Of a stretch of DNA of 64,000 nucleotides, positions 32,628 to 44,050 are shown piece after piece (position 1 is the first letter of the stretch; each line of letters starts with the position of its first letter). The notes under the pieces were generated by a model, which saw only the letters and a list, made by a program, of their open reading frames with translations, was not told where the DNA came from and did not search any database. This stretch comes from Crambe crambe (lineage: Eukaryota > Porifera > Demospongiae > Poecilosclerida > Crambeidae). Position numbers and translations under genes: made by a program. The stretch covers positions 6,355,563-6,419,562 of the forward strand of contig OZ004594.1 in assembly GCA_963924555.1 (NCBI GenBank). The letters run 5' to 3'.

Positions 32628-32839
32628 GGCAAGCATAACAACGAATTTTTCCCATATCAGTGGGTAATACTGTCTCCTTGATAGGAAAATCACCATGAAA
32701 GCTAAATGACATTGCTTTGATTCTTCAATAGTCCTATCACACTGTCTTGATGCTACAGTAGAAGATAAGTGTTCCAGCATATTTAAATGGGGCACCCTAC
32801 TTAGTAGAATAATCAAACAGCAGCTTGAATCTGACTGGT

Positions 32840-33425
32840 TATTAACCCTCTGTGCATGCGCAAGGGTTATAGTACTCAGTTTGTCTGTCTGTCTGTCTGT
32901 CTGTCTGTTACAACTATTCTGGAGCCAGCGGCGCTTACCACACTTCAACTTCAGTCTTAACGATGTCTAGACAATACTCTTGAGTGTTTAAATTGAGCGA
33001 ATTTTTGAAAAAAAGGCTTTATTCCAGAGAAAAAGGGCGCAATTCCAGCTCTGTACTATATAGCCTATACTCCATAATATAATGCACACTCTGCTGCCGA
33101 CCATTTACTTCATCTACTACAAGGCGAGTTGATTAGAGCAACAGCATAAATTGCTGGAGTATCTTTAGTTACAAGTCTACGACGGCTTTATTCATTAGCT
33201 AGCTGCTACTGTCTTACCTGCATGCTTAATCATATCTGTGCCGTTCTCCAAGCAGTATATTTTTACATGCAGCACTGATGATAATTCAAAATGAGAATGT
33301 AGAGTCTATAGTACAGACCTGAATGCTTTATAGATTATTCAAAATAAAATAATACTCCTCATCAGTGATCTGCTCAATATCTGCTAACACATATACATTA
33401 GTGTGCGCAGAGGGTTAGCACTTCA
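32840..33425. mobile_element. Insertion with AACCCTCTG…GCGCAGAGGGTT ends
   Basis: Starts with TTAACCCTCTGTGCATGCGC and ends in GTGCGCAGAGGGTTAGCACT. The corresponding point of the segmental copy (near 49650) lacks it. A (GTCT)n run occupies 32879-32908. No coding sequence. Confidence 0.6.
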
Positions 33426-34458
33426 GTGCTTTTGATTAGCTATTATTATTTGCATTCTAAAAATGAAAGTGCATGCTACATATCTAAGGAATGTACTCTG
33501 TAAACAGCTGCATACCTTCACTCTTGTAAACTGTTTACAGGGAGCATTGCTTTCTTTGGCTTAAAGTACACACTCTTATTATTTTGGCAGTGTATATATA
33601 GCATAGCTATTTCTTATAGCATGGGTGCAGATGATATCTACAGTGCAAGTAGATCATGTGTATACCTTGGATTACAGTCTTTACAGGGGTGTATCCACCA
33701 CTCCAGTTGGTACTTTTATTAGAATACCACACACCTTAATCATCCATTTTGCAAGATTCATACTAGCATAACCTTACTGATCAAAAAAGTGGCTGAAAAT
33801 TTCCATGCACAAACACACCGGATCACTCAAAATTCTGTGGATACACCTCTATTTAAGATTGCCTGCAGCCATCTTGTAGTGTGATCTGGCTTGGGTACTT
33901 AGACTGGTGAACTAGCGGAAGTTTTATTATCATGATGCCAACAAAATAGCTAGTATACAATTCTGTTGGTAGCATCCTTCAGCAAACTATTAGTTGCCAT
34001 GATTACGATAATTATTATGAGTGTACTTCAAGATATCATCCAATAAATTGCACCATTAAACATCATGTCAAATTCTTTGTATATACCGTCTCATCATAGT
34101 AGGTATGGCTTTATAGCGAAATATTAGCTCTTTTTAATTTTTAACAGGTTAGATACCTTGCTGAATGGGAGTGACTGTGTTTAGGCCCCTCTAGAGTGGC
34201 AGAAACCAGAAGGATTTCTACATATTACAGAAAGACAAAGAGGGTTATGAATTGAAAATCCACCAATCAGACTGTACTACAGTTAGTTAATTTAACCAGT
34301 AACAGGAATTTGCACTGGGACCATGTACTAGCTTATAGCTCCACGTTTTGTGGATCACCAAACTGACCCACTCCAAGCATCATAATCTAAATATCTTACA
34401 TGAATCTTCACAAAGTAAAACACTGCAGGCTAATGAACTCCAGAAACCAATATTGAAC

Positions 34459-35366
34459 TAGTCTAGCGTCGCCAGCCCAGCTTTTCTTCTTTCTTTTTTT
34501 TGGGACGGGGAAGAAAAGTGGTCTGGTAGCTCTAGCAACCCGCGCGCGCAGCTGTAGCTGCGTCCCAATCAGATTGCTCTATTCAGTCACGTGAAGTAAT
34601 ATTGATGTTGGCGAGACACACCCATGATTTATTAGAGCTAGAGCTATGGAGAAGTAACCAAGAGCTGTGTTTAAAGAGCTAGGAATACCTGGCCTGAAGC
34701 CTGAACGGCTGGAAGTTGTATCAGCGATTTTCAAGGGCGATGTGTTCGCAATTGCGATTTTTAAATTTGGGAATGGTTTCTGGGGTCAAAGGTCACCAGG
34801 TCGCGCATGCTCAAAAAACTTAAAAAATCTCTGATGCCAGATTCCAGCAACTTTTGTTTTGAAGTCTAGTAAGCTCAGCATTGACTTTTCGGCACCTCCT
34901 TTATTTGTTTATGGTCTCAAAAGCCTTCTGTTTGCAGGTGAAGCTTGGAACTTGATGGTGTCAGAATTCTTAGCAACAGGTCAAAGGTCACAACTCTAGC
35001 CGTACCAATCAAGTTCCAAGCTTCACCTACAAACAGAAGGCTTTTGAGACCATGAACAGATAAAGGAGGTGCGGAGAAGTTAATGCTGAGCTTATTAGAC
35101 TTCAAAACAAAGTTACAGAAATCTGGCATCAGAAATTTTCGAGCATGCGCGACATGGTGATACGTGGCCGACCTTTGACCCCAGAAACCATTCCGCAATT
35201 CTACCGACTGGCTTCGGAAAATTTATTCAACACGCATGTATGCAATTTAAATTATTTTTAAGAGAGCGCGCGGGCGTCATAAGTAGTTGATGCTAGAGCT
35301 CCCAGACCACTTTTCTTCCCCGTCCCCCCCAAAGAGAAGAAAAGCTGGGGTGGCGACGCCAGACTA
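34459..35366. mobile_element. 908-bp Mutator-like foldback, 9-bp duplication
   Basis: TIRs of about 65 bp start TAGTCTAGCGTCGCCAGCCC and their inverse ends …GCCAGACTA. ATATTGAAC is repeated exactly at both flanks (34450-34458 and 35367-35375). Inner arms are again mirrored (GAAGCTTGGAACTTGAT / ATCAAGTTCCAAGCTTC). No transposase. Confidence 0.88.
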
Positions 35367-35667
35367 ATATTGAACTGCCAAAATGACTGCCAAAATGTAT
35401 GGAGCTTCCCAGTTGGAACCACAACTTACATGACTCTTGTCTGAGCCTATCAGCTGCTAACTTGCTCAGTATCAAATGCTGCACATTGCTATAGTTGTAG
35501 AGGTTCTAGGCTAATCTAAGTGCCTTGTTATATATAAACTCAACAGCAAAATCTTTAGAAGTTTAGTAGAGTTGTTTACTCGCCGTTGTCAAATGTTGCA
35601 CATTGCTATTACAAGCAAAGAAACTTTCAAAACATAGCTATCTTTTCGCATCAATTATTTAGTCACG

Positions 35668-36110
35668 GGGTAGTCTGGCGTAGCCACACCCCCGAGCGCG
35701 AAGCGTACACCGAGTTGTCAGAAGTAGCAGAAATCTGCTTCTCATGAATATCATTACCTAACCACAGTGTGAACCACAGTGTACACCACAGGCATGCACA
35801 GCTGCTAAGGAGAAACTATCGAGTGCACTGCAGCAAATGAAGCTGCCAACAGTTGGAAGTGGCGATCCAATTGTATCTGGCAGGGATGTTTTTTCTGTGC
35901 TCCCAACTGGATTTGGGAAGAGCTTGTGTTTTGCTGTCTCCCTTTAGCTTTTGATAAACTTACTTCTTTTCTATATCTGAACCAACCGTAGGCCTAACAA
36001 ATATACATATTTGCACTGCAGCTGCATATAACCATGTGTTGTTTTTATTACTTACCGCAATTACGCAGCATGACGACAAGCTGACCAAATGGAAATTCCA
36101 ATCTGACAAC
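35668..36110 (+). mobile_element. Second RecQ-fragment element, opposite orientation
   Basis: Begins TAGTCTGGCGTAGCCACACC and follows the same order as the complement of 32088-32627, ending near AATCTGACAACTC at about 36113. The far terminus and the target duplication are unclear. Confidence 0.6.
35801..35947 (+). pseudogene. RecQ-type helicase fragment
   Basis: 49 codons open, containing IVSGRDVFSVLPTGFGKSLC. PTGFGKS is the Walker A (motif I) and its setting matches RecQ-family DNA helicases. A stop follows at 35945; the other copy at about 32.25-32.4 kb (minus) continues in a different frame as PLAFDK. Only the N-terminal motif is present, so no helicase activity is expected. Confidence 0.75.
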
Positions 36111-36384
36111 TCGCAGTATTGTATGTTACCAGACTCGGGGAGGACTTTACTATCCCCTGGGGGAAGCCAGATTCCCATAGTCCGGTTGTAGCTAAGTATT
36201 TCATTTCTGATTCTATTTGATCCTGCTCTCTCTTTTTTTCCTTTTCTACATTGTTGGAGGACATTCCTCCACCAGTACATATTGCTCTTCTCAACAGCCA
36301 CAGCTGAAAGTCAGCATTCTGAATCATTCTTCAATGGCTACACATCTACACTGGAGTCTGGAGTCCTTTTGTGCATGTGCTGGC

Positions 36385-36793
36385 CATAGGCGGAGGAACC
36401 AGGGGGGCCAGGGGCCATGGCCCCCCAGATTTTTAGATTTATGGTTTTGGCCCCCCCCCCCCCAGATTTCATTCAACTATTTGTCATTGTAGGAGACAAT
36501 TATACATGACTGCATGTGTAAAGTGAAACCATAGATATATAGTGCAACTCTATTGATAATTAATATGCAAACATGAAAATCACTCATAAAGACAAAATTG
36601 AGGTTTATCGAGTAGCAAAAGAATTTGTTGAACTGAATTATTTATTAGAGTTACGTATACAACTTGCTTGTGTTGACTGAATTTTGACTCTTGTTTTTTA
36701 ATTAAAATTAATCACAACTATTGTCGGGTACGCATGGTGCAATGAGGGTTTGGGGTTGGCCCCCTGAGGTAAATTTATGTTCCTCCGCCTATG
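36385..36793. mobile_element. hAT-like non-autonomous element
   Basis: CATAGGCGGAGGAACC and its inverse (GTTCCTCCGCCTATG) at the ends, flanked by CTGGC / TTGGC. Contains C-runs (CCCCCCCCCC) near 36453 and no transposase. Confidence 0.75.
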
Positions 36794-36799
36794 TTGGCA

Positions 36800-37918
36800 G
36801 TTCTTCCCTGGAGTAGAGAATGGTGTCTCCCATCTTTAATTATTTCAAGGCTATAGCTAATTTCTTCCATATAGATAAGTTAGAGCTTCTTTCAAATTGC
36901 TGTACCATATAGCTATACATACCCTCTCCCTATGGGGGAACACCATATGATTTCTTTTCTTTAGCTAAGCATGTATGCATGATTAATGTATATTATATCT
37001 GCTGCACTGCAGGATGACTGGCTGAACTGTTCTATAACTGTGCCGAGCTTGAGAAAATGGCTGGGGGGATTACCTATGTGGTGGTTTTTGATAAAGCATA
37101 TGGACTGGCCAACAACTCAGTCATGATAATCTATGTTGCACTTCCTTCCAAATTGGCCTTCATGTACCCAAAGATGATGATTCTATCTAGCTATAAAATA
37201 ATTTTAACAGTGGTTCTGGTCTAGCTAGCTATATATACTGACAGAGAAAAATTTGGTTTCAACTGGGGCTATGCCTGAGCTCTGTTGCAATTCCTCCACT
37301 GAAAATCTCCCTAAGAAATGCTATAACTCAAAGTTGTCTGGCACATCCTACAACCAAGGACTGCTTTTGAGTTCAAGTGCTTATCTTAACAGCAAATGAG
37401 GTGTACTTGGATACAGGTGTAAAACTACTCAACGCGGTCAGTCTTACAAAACTATACTATGACTGATGGTATTCTTATCCATGAGCCTAGAAGTGGACAA
37501 GCCTTCAGAAGTCAGTGAATGGGTGGAGCTGACCCTGGAGGTGATTGGTATTCTTTCAATGGCATATTCATGCTCCACTTGGCCTAGCACTACTTCTTTC
37601 AGAAGTATTATCTGTGAAAAAGGCAACATGTTAATAAACTTAATCAGGGTACAAGTGCATGATGCTGCTTGGACCAAATAGCTATACCACCTTAGTAGCT
37701 ATAATTATGTTCTTCATGTTTTTCATCGTGTGATGTGTATTTTGTCTTGAGAAGTGGATGAGAGCATAAATGAAAGCCACGTTAGTGACCTTGTTTATAG
37801 AGGATGTGTCAACTAAATAACTTAGGAGGCTGAAGCATGTAGCTACAGTTGCATTGCCCCTACCATGTACCAGATAGCTAGATTATTGTACATTTGAATG
37901 TCTACAAGCTCTAATATG
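36800..37918. other. No gene recognised
   Basis: Two opposite short frames overlap at 37444-37681. Neither has a recognised domain or splice support. Confidence 0.4.
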
Positions 37919-37919
37919 T

Positions 37920-38550
37920 ATATAAGGGAAAAAGCATTTCGTGAAATGAAAAAAGATGTAGGGATGACCACTGCTCGAAAAAGTAAGGAAACAAGAAGGA
38001 TGGAAATGGGATCAATCTTTGTTCTGTATATCCAGCCAACAATCCCTACATCAGGGTTTCATCTAAGGAGGGGGGCGCAGGGGAAGCTTCCCCCCCAAAC
38101 AGGTCAACTTCCCCTCCAACCTGACCCAGCTTCCCACCCAAGATACTGCCAAAAGAAAGACAAAGAATACTTCTAAGTAGGATATTTCAGGATCCAAGCA
38201 TTTTAAATACTTCTAAGTATTATTTTAGGATTTAAGCATTTTTGGCTTTGTGCTCTGTGCACATCCCCCCCCCCCCCCCCCCCCCCCCCCCCCTTGGCCT
38301 TATGGCCACACGTTCCATGAGCTTCCCCTCCAAGGTGAAATTCCTAGATGAAACCCTGTACATATACGTACATTACTACACTATAATCTGAAGCTACCCG
38401 ACGTATATTACTACACTATAATCTGAAGCTACCCGACGTATATGTAGGGATTGTTGGCTGGATATACAGAACAAAGATTGATCCTATTTCCATCCTTCTT
38501 GTTTCCTTACTTTTTTGAGCAGTGGTCATCCCTACATCTTTTTTCATTAA
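37920..38550. repeat. 'GTAGGGAT' foldback interrupted by a hAT-like element
   Basis: The left arm is at 37924-38050 and the right arm at 38430-38548. Between them are 38052-38358 and a duplicated 40-bp segment (CACTATAATCTGAAGCTACC twice). The right arm is cut at about 38549 where the DIRS-type sequence begins. Confidence 0.8.
38052..38358. mobile_element. hAT-like element nested in the foldback
   Basis: CAGGGTTTCATCTA and TAGATGAAACCCTG termini with TACAT on both sides. Contains a run of 29 C at 38265-38293. Confidence 0.75.
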
Positions 38551-38555
38551 ATTTT

Positions 38556-39530
38556 CATAAAATCCATACCTTGAAAGACCTAATGAAGCACAAGGATTGG
38601 TTAGCAAAAATAGACCTGAAGGATGCATTTTTCACAATACCGATATACCACAACCAGAAAAGTTATCTCAGGTTTGAGTTCCAAAACAAAACCTACCAGT
38701 TCAACTCTCTCCCCTTCGGACTCTCAGTAGCCCTGTGGGTCTTTACCAAGACCCTAAGGCCAGCTATAGCACTGCTGAGACAACTAGGGGTGAGGTTGAT
38801 TGTTTATATAGACGATATGCTGATCCTGGCAGAGTCCAGTGAGCTACTAGCATTTCAGATAGAAGCTATAATCGATCTACTGGAATGCCTGGGATTCGTG
38901 ATCAACCAAAAGATATCGGTCACAACTCCCACACAAACTGTAGACTTCCTAGGTCTAACAATAGACTCCATTCAGATGGAGCTCAAACTCCCTTCAGAGA
39001 AGATGAAGAAAATTCGCGTTGAGTCGCGAAAATTAGCGCAGGAGGGAACGAGATCCCTAGCACGACTACTGGAACGGATGAATGCAACATCCAGTGTGAT
39101 TCCTCCTGCACCACTGTTCTGCCGCCATCTCCAGATGAATCTATCGCAAGCCCTGGAAGACAACTCACAGGACTACAATTCCATTATCACACTCTCCCAC
39201 AATAGCAGGGAAGAATTGATGTGGTGGGACAGCCACATGGGCAACTGGAATGGCAGGAGTCTGATGAAGCAAGATATAACCTTGACAATAGACTCCGATG
39301 CATCCCTAACAGGATGGGGAGCTGCCTGCTTGGGCAGGTGGCCCTTGGTCAGCACAAGAACAAACACTCCAAAACTGCGTGGAGTTACTAGCAGCAACAC
39401 TGGCTGTCCAGACCTTTTCGAAGAACAAATCAAGTATTCGATACTACATATTAAGGATAGACAACACCACAGCAGTTGCCTACATAAACAACTTGAACTG
39501 GTGACCTTAGCAAGGGACCTGTGGATGTGA
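38556..39530 (+). pseudogene. DIRS reverse transcriptase and RNase H
   Basis: Begins mid-domain with IHTLKDLMKHKDWLAKIDLK, followed by FNSLPFGLSVALWVF, catalytic VYIDDMLIL, then VDFLGLTID. RNase H starts TIDSDASLTGWGAACLG. After about 39340 the frame is lost; the neighbouring frame resumes with ELLAATLAVQTF and RIDNTTAVAYINN, both normal for this family. The N-terminal gag-like part is absent. Confidence 0.88.
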
Positions 39531-39594
39531 TGCTTAGAGAGAAACATCCACATCATAGCTCAACATCTGCCAACTCCATTGCTGATGCGGAGTC

Positions 39595-40795
39595 TCGGAT
39601 AATGGTGGACGGACAGACTGGAAGTTGAATCCAGCCATATTCAAAGTAATCAATAGCATATTCGGCCCAATAGAGGTGGATCTGTTTGCCTCCAGACTCA
39701 CCACCCAGTGCCCACTTTACTACAGTTGGCGGCCAGATCCCTATGTACTGGCCACAGATGCCTTCCTCCAGGACTGGTCAACCAGGATGTGTTATGCCAA
39801 CCATCCTTGGAACCTGTGTTCTCTCTTATACGCAGAATCAACAAGCCCGGATGATCCTGCTGGCACCAGTCTGGAAGACTCAACCATGGTACCCAAGGAA
39901 TGCTAATAGATCACCCATGCATAATAGAGCAGAAGGCACAAATTATGTTCCATCGAGATCCCTCTCTACTGGAACCCCAGTTAGCCGTATGGCCTATCTC
40001 CAGGATCAGCACAGAGGCCATAAGCTTTCAGAAGAGGCCACATCCCTCTTACTCAAATCCTGGAGATCGAAAACAAACAAGTCTTACGACTCACTCTTTA
40101 GGAAGTGGCATAGCTGGTGCAGTGAACGGGGTGCAGATCCAGTTTATGGTTCTGCAAAGGAAGTAGCCAACTTCCTGGCATCCTTACATGCAAAAGGCTA
40201 CCATCAATGCTTATCATTCAGCTATCTCATCGGTGCATGAGAAGGTAGATGGTGTAAATGTTGGCCAACACCCTATAGTCACTAGACTCTTAAAAGAGAG
40301 TTAATGCAATGAAGAGAGTTAATGCAAAAAATACTATCCTGGAAGAAAACAATGTTACTAGCCCTCCAGGTCAGCTGACCTTTCCAGATTGGATCTGACA
40401 GGAAGACAACATAAACCCGATGGAGGGAGATCAATATCCGAGTTCTGCTTCCCGTCCTTTAGGGATAATGTCCTTTGGCATCACTCAAAGCCTGCGAGAA
40501 CAGGACAAGTTCCCTCACTAGGTTGTTCATATCTTACATTAGGCCGTATAAAGTGGTATGTTCCAGTTCTATTGCTTGATGGCTGAAAGCGCTGCTGGAG
40601 TAAATACATCTATTTTCAATGCCCACGAGCCTCTTCATCAAAAGCTGATCACGACAAATGATATCCTCAAGGCTGCAGACTGGAGCTCGGAGTCAGTCTT
40701 CCAGAAATCTTATTATAAGTCTCAGGATGACACGTCCTATGGCCGAGCAGTGCTCTCAAACCAAGACCCCTAATGAGGGCAAAATCTACAAACAA
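39595..40795 (+). pseudogene. DIRS linker and tyrosine recombinase
   Basis: IFGPIEVDLFASRLTTQCPL is the conserved segment between RNase H and recombinase. The recombinase begins SYDSLFRKWHSWCSERGADP and EVANFLASLHAKG. The C-terminal part has TNDILKAADWSSESVFQK followed by SYYK, with the nucleophile tyrosine. The block that usually carries the second arginine, between FNAH and TTNDIL, is short and altered. Frameshifts near 40240 and 40380. Confidence 0.8.
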
Positions 40796-40837
40796 CACTG
40801 TTGATATGTGAGACTGAGCCTTCTGAAATATAATTCC

Positions 40838-41010
40838 AGAATGGCTCAGACCACAGTGTGGTTGCAAGCTATTCAGAATTGTATGAAGAAGCCGTAAATT
40901 TAGCTGTTTGAGTGGGAAAACTGGCCAAACACCATTGATCATTCAATTTCACCTTCCTCATACAATTCCGAATAGCTTGTAACCACTCCGTGGTCTGAGC
41001 CATTCTAGAA
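40838..41010. repeat. Inverted pair at DIRS 3' end
   Basis: GGCTCAGACCACAGTGTGG and its near complement CCACTCCGTGGTCTGAGCC form about 55-bp arms around a 70-bp loop. Complementary regions are a normal component of DIRS replication, but the partner at the 5' end is missing. Confidence 0.6.
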
Positions 41011-41284
41011 TTGTTGGCCAAGTAGGCGCTTATGTAACCGTTTTGTGGCAAGCATTACAGGTTCATATTAGCTAACAGCTTCCTACATGCAGCTGCCTGC
41101 TAATTTACCATATGATTATCATGTAATTTGGGTATAATTACATTCACAACTGTCTAAAATTGCACGAGGCGAAGCCGAGTGCAATTACATAGCCAGTTTC
41201 TCATGCAATTATACCCAAATTGCACTCAAAAGCATATACTTATTGACCTTCTTTCAACTTGACAGCCACTTAAAGGATGAAGTT

Positions 41285-41389
41285 TCTAATAAAACAGGTT
41301 ACATACATATGTTAAGACGGGGGCCTTAAATCTAGTTGAGTTGCAGTCTCATATCAAAATAAGCTCTATATTTCAGCTGCAATACTTAC
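41285..41389 (-). repeat. Duplicated receptor-gene intron piece
   Basis: Matches 5695-5811 (AAAACAGGTTACATA, GGGGGCCTTAAATCTAGTTG), the sequence just downstream of the Ig-like exon. Confidence 0.85.
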
Positions 41390-41835
41390 CCATAAACACT
41401 GCTTGTACAGACTGAACATCAGTTGCATTATTCATGACTGAAAGACATTGACATCGCACATTAATGGTTCCAATGGATGGAGTAACAACAACAGTAACAG
41501 TGCTGATAATAACAGATCCATTGATAAATCCACCAAAAGAGTATAAAGGATCAGGAGAGGCTTCCAATGAAGGCAATGCATGCATTAGTTTGTTAACTGA
41601 TGCTAACTGTTGAGTGACACAGTTATGACCATGAAAACATAGAGTAGTCAGTAATGAAATTTTCTCCCTAGCCTTTTCCACTAGTATACTTATTCCCTCC
41701 TCTACTAATGTGCATCCATCAAATACGAGTGTATCAATAGTAGCTTGTGTTGCATTGGAAACGACAAAAACAACGGCATTGAAATCTGAAGGAGTTGAAA
41801 AGATATATCTTTGAAAGAGAGACCACCATCCTCTA
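41390..41835 (-). pseudogene. NLR-like segment fused in frame to half an Ig-like exon
   Basis: From 41835 to about 41559 the minus strand reads NLR-type sequence (SNATQATIDTLVFDGCTL, then EEGISILVEKAREKIS), with a frame change near 41800. At about 41558 it passes without a stop into PDPLYSFGGFINGSVIIS, the second half of the Ig-like exon of 5812-6171, including its donor (ATGG|GTAAGT). The first half of the Ig exon, with the first cysteine and tryptophan, is missing. Upstream frame breaks make a functional product unlikely. Confidence 0.75.
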
Positions 41836-42195
41836 CTATACTATTGCAGGTGCAGGGTCGCTGAGATTCAAGGGAACATTGAACTTTGTATAAAGTACCA
41901 TACTGTGATCTATCAAGTAAAGTTTCAAATTTGTGGTTTCATCAAACCTGACCAATCCACAATAGAACTTCCAAACTGCTTGCATCTGCTTGGCACTCCC
42001 ATATTCATCAATGAGTCTAGCTTGCTCTTCCTCTTCCAGATGAGAGATATGATATGCTGCAAGGAATTCTTGAAAGGTAAGGTGAAGAAATGTATATAAT
42101 TCTTGCTTACCATATCTCAAAGCTAATTTATCAACAGTGATCAAGCCAAGATATTCAGCATGAAAATAAGCTAACTTCCACAAGAGCTATCTGGA
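41836..42195 (-). pseudogene. NLR NACHT-proximal helical region
   Basis: About 115 codons with LYTFLHLTFQEFLAAYHIS and VWKFYCGLVRF, the hallmark of the winged-helix/superhelical region after the NACHT ATPase in NOD-like receptors, rich in this motif in sponges and cnidarians. The Walker motifs are not in the window. A frameshift ends it at 41836. In life this family senses intracellular microbial or damage signals. Confidence 0.85.
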
Positions 42196-42319
42196 TGATT
42201 GAAGTGCTGCATGACCATCATCATGTTTCATAATCACTAGTTAATGGTGGACATATTCTATAGTGAAGAATAATTTCGTTCTTTTTATAGCTCACCATGC
42301 TTAAAGAGTATTACTGTCT

Positions 42320-43560
42320 CATACCATCAGAACTAACATTATTTGGCTATCAGGTTACTGCAATGCTTGAGATCCTTCATGTTTGCACCATCACCGTTAG
42401 AACTGCTATAAACTACCGCAGTTACCTTAAGAGCACAAGCAAGATCATATGCACCATCATTGCCAAAATGATTACATAGCTAATCAATACGTAGTACATA
42501 AAGGTTAGTACAGTTTTTAAGATACTCTGCACCATCTTGACCAATATTATTGGAACCAATATCAAGTGTGTACAGGTTAGTACAGTTTTTAAGAGCATCA
42601 GCAAGACTCTTTGCACCATCATCACCAATATGATTCGAACTAATATTAAGCATATGCAACATACTAGTGTTTAATACCATCAGCAAGATACTTTGTGCCA
42701 TCATAGCCAATATGATTGGAACTAATATTCAGCATACTACAGTGTTTAATACCATCAGCAAGATACTTTGCACCATCTGCATAAATAAGATTGGAATGAA
42801 TATCAAGCGTATGCAGCATACTAGTGTTTAATACCATCAGAAAGATACTCTGCACCATCTGCACCAATATGATTGGAATGGATATCAAGTGTATGCAGCA
42901 TGCTACAGTGTTTAATACCATCAGCAAGATAATCTGCACCGTATGCACCAATAAAATTGGAATGAGTGTATGCAGTTTACTGCAGTCTTTGAAAACATAA
43001 GCAAGATCTTTTATTCCATTATCATGAATACATGTATGCAGACTACCATAGCAGTGCTTAAGACAATGAGCAAGACCCTTTGCACCATCTGCACCAATTG
43101 CTATTACTAGTGAATGTAAGTCAGTACAGTACATGAGAGGTTTAGCAAGATCCTTTGAACCTTCATCACCAATATCATAAAAGCTAATATCAAGCGTATG
43201 CAGCATACTAGTGTTTAATACCATCAGCAAGATACTTTGCACCATCTGCACGATATGATTGTAATGAATATCAAGTGTTTATTACCATCAACAAGATACT
43301 TTATTTCATGATCACTAATATAATTGGAACCAATATCAAGTGTATGCAGCAGAGCTCTCTGATATCTCTGTGTCAATAAATATGCTATAATAATACTCTC
43401 TGCTTCATCACTTCCAATACCTTTACTTCTAAAGCTGAGTGTGTCGATAATGGTGTCATGTTTGTCCTGCAATATGACATCAGCACCATGTTCTGTGATA
43501 TCATTAGACCACTGAATGACTTATCTTTTACTGCATTATAGTTATTGCTAAAGCTCCTTT
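42320..43560 (-). pseudogene. Leucine-rich repeat array of an NLR-type gene
   Basis: About ten repeats of 28 residues (84 bp) on the minus strand, each like LHTLDISSNHIGDDGAKYLA followed by DGIKHCS. This is the ribonuclease-inhibitor type LRR found at the C-terminus of NLRs. Several frameshifts and stops break it into four frames. On this strand it lies upstream of the NACHT-proximal segment at 41836-42195, the reverse of the normal NLR order. Confidence 0.85.
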
Positions 43561-43599
43561 ATCACCAATGCTGAAACCAGTAGACGAATCTAAAATCCC

Positions 43600-44050
43600 C
43601 AAGTTGATACAGTAGTCTATGATCATTATCTAGAGCTAGCTAGCTATAGAGATAGCTGAGTAATATTATAATTTCGAATAATTGGATATCAAATACATGC
43701 GCATGCGTATTATTGAAAAGATGGCTTCCAATAATTAAGTTAGTCGAGTGCTGTGCTCTCCTTTTTCATCGACTCTTTTGAGGATCAACGAGTAGAGAGA
43801 TATGGTTGTCTAAGAATAATAATAATAAGAATAATAGTAATAGTGATTTACCTATTTCTGAAACGGCAAGCTCCCTGGTCCTGAAACTTGGTCAGCACAT
43901 TATAGTAGGCTCTAGTAGACTGGATAGTCATTCACAGTAGCTTTTGTTAAGTCTAAGTGGTGGAACTAGAATTTCACTTTATATTTGTCTATAGGCGGCA
44001 CGTGCAGCCATCTGCGTCATCCCTACATAGAGAGAGCTACCGCTTTCTTT
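43600..44050 (-). repeat. Inverted relative of 18831-19540, ending at a hairpin
   Basis: Shares TACTCAGC…ATTTCGAATAATTGGATAT, CATGCGCATGCG and the ATT-run neighbourhood, and ends in CATCCCTACATAGAGAGAGC, a diverged copy of the hairpin terminus. Confidence 0.65.

Larger units (their letters stand above)
31960..34450. repeat. Segmental duplication, copy A
   Basis: Shares many blocks with 49310-50350 in the same order (GGAGTCAGACCTGAGTA, CATATCAGTGGGTAA, TGCTACATATCTAAGGAATG, CATCATGTCAAATTCTTT). Copy A has grown by at least two insertions relative to copy B. Confidence 0.8.
38555..41050 (+). mobile_element. Decayed DIRS-type retrotransposon
   Basis: Order of parts: reverse transcriptase, RNase H, linker, tyrosine recombinase, then an inverted pair at 40838-41010. 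RT plus tyrosine recombinase (no DDE integrase, no LTR) defines the DIRS order. The element is truncated at its 5' end inside a foldback and has several frameshifts. Confidence 0.85.

Noticed and set aside
32840-33425. Retroviral or endogenous viral sequence
   Set aside because: No gag, protease, envelope or LTR-like structure here or elsewhere. The RT sequences in the window belong to non-LTR and DIRS retrotransposons.
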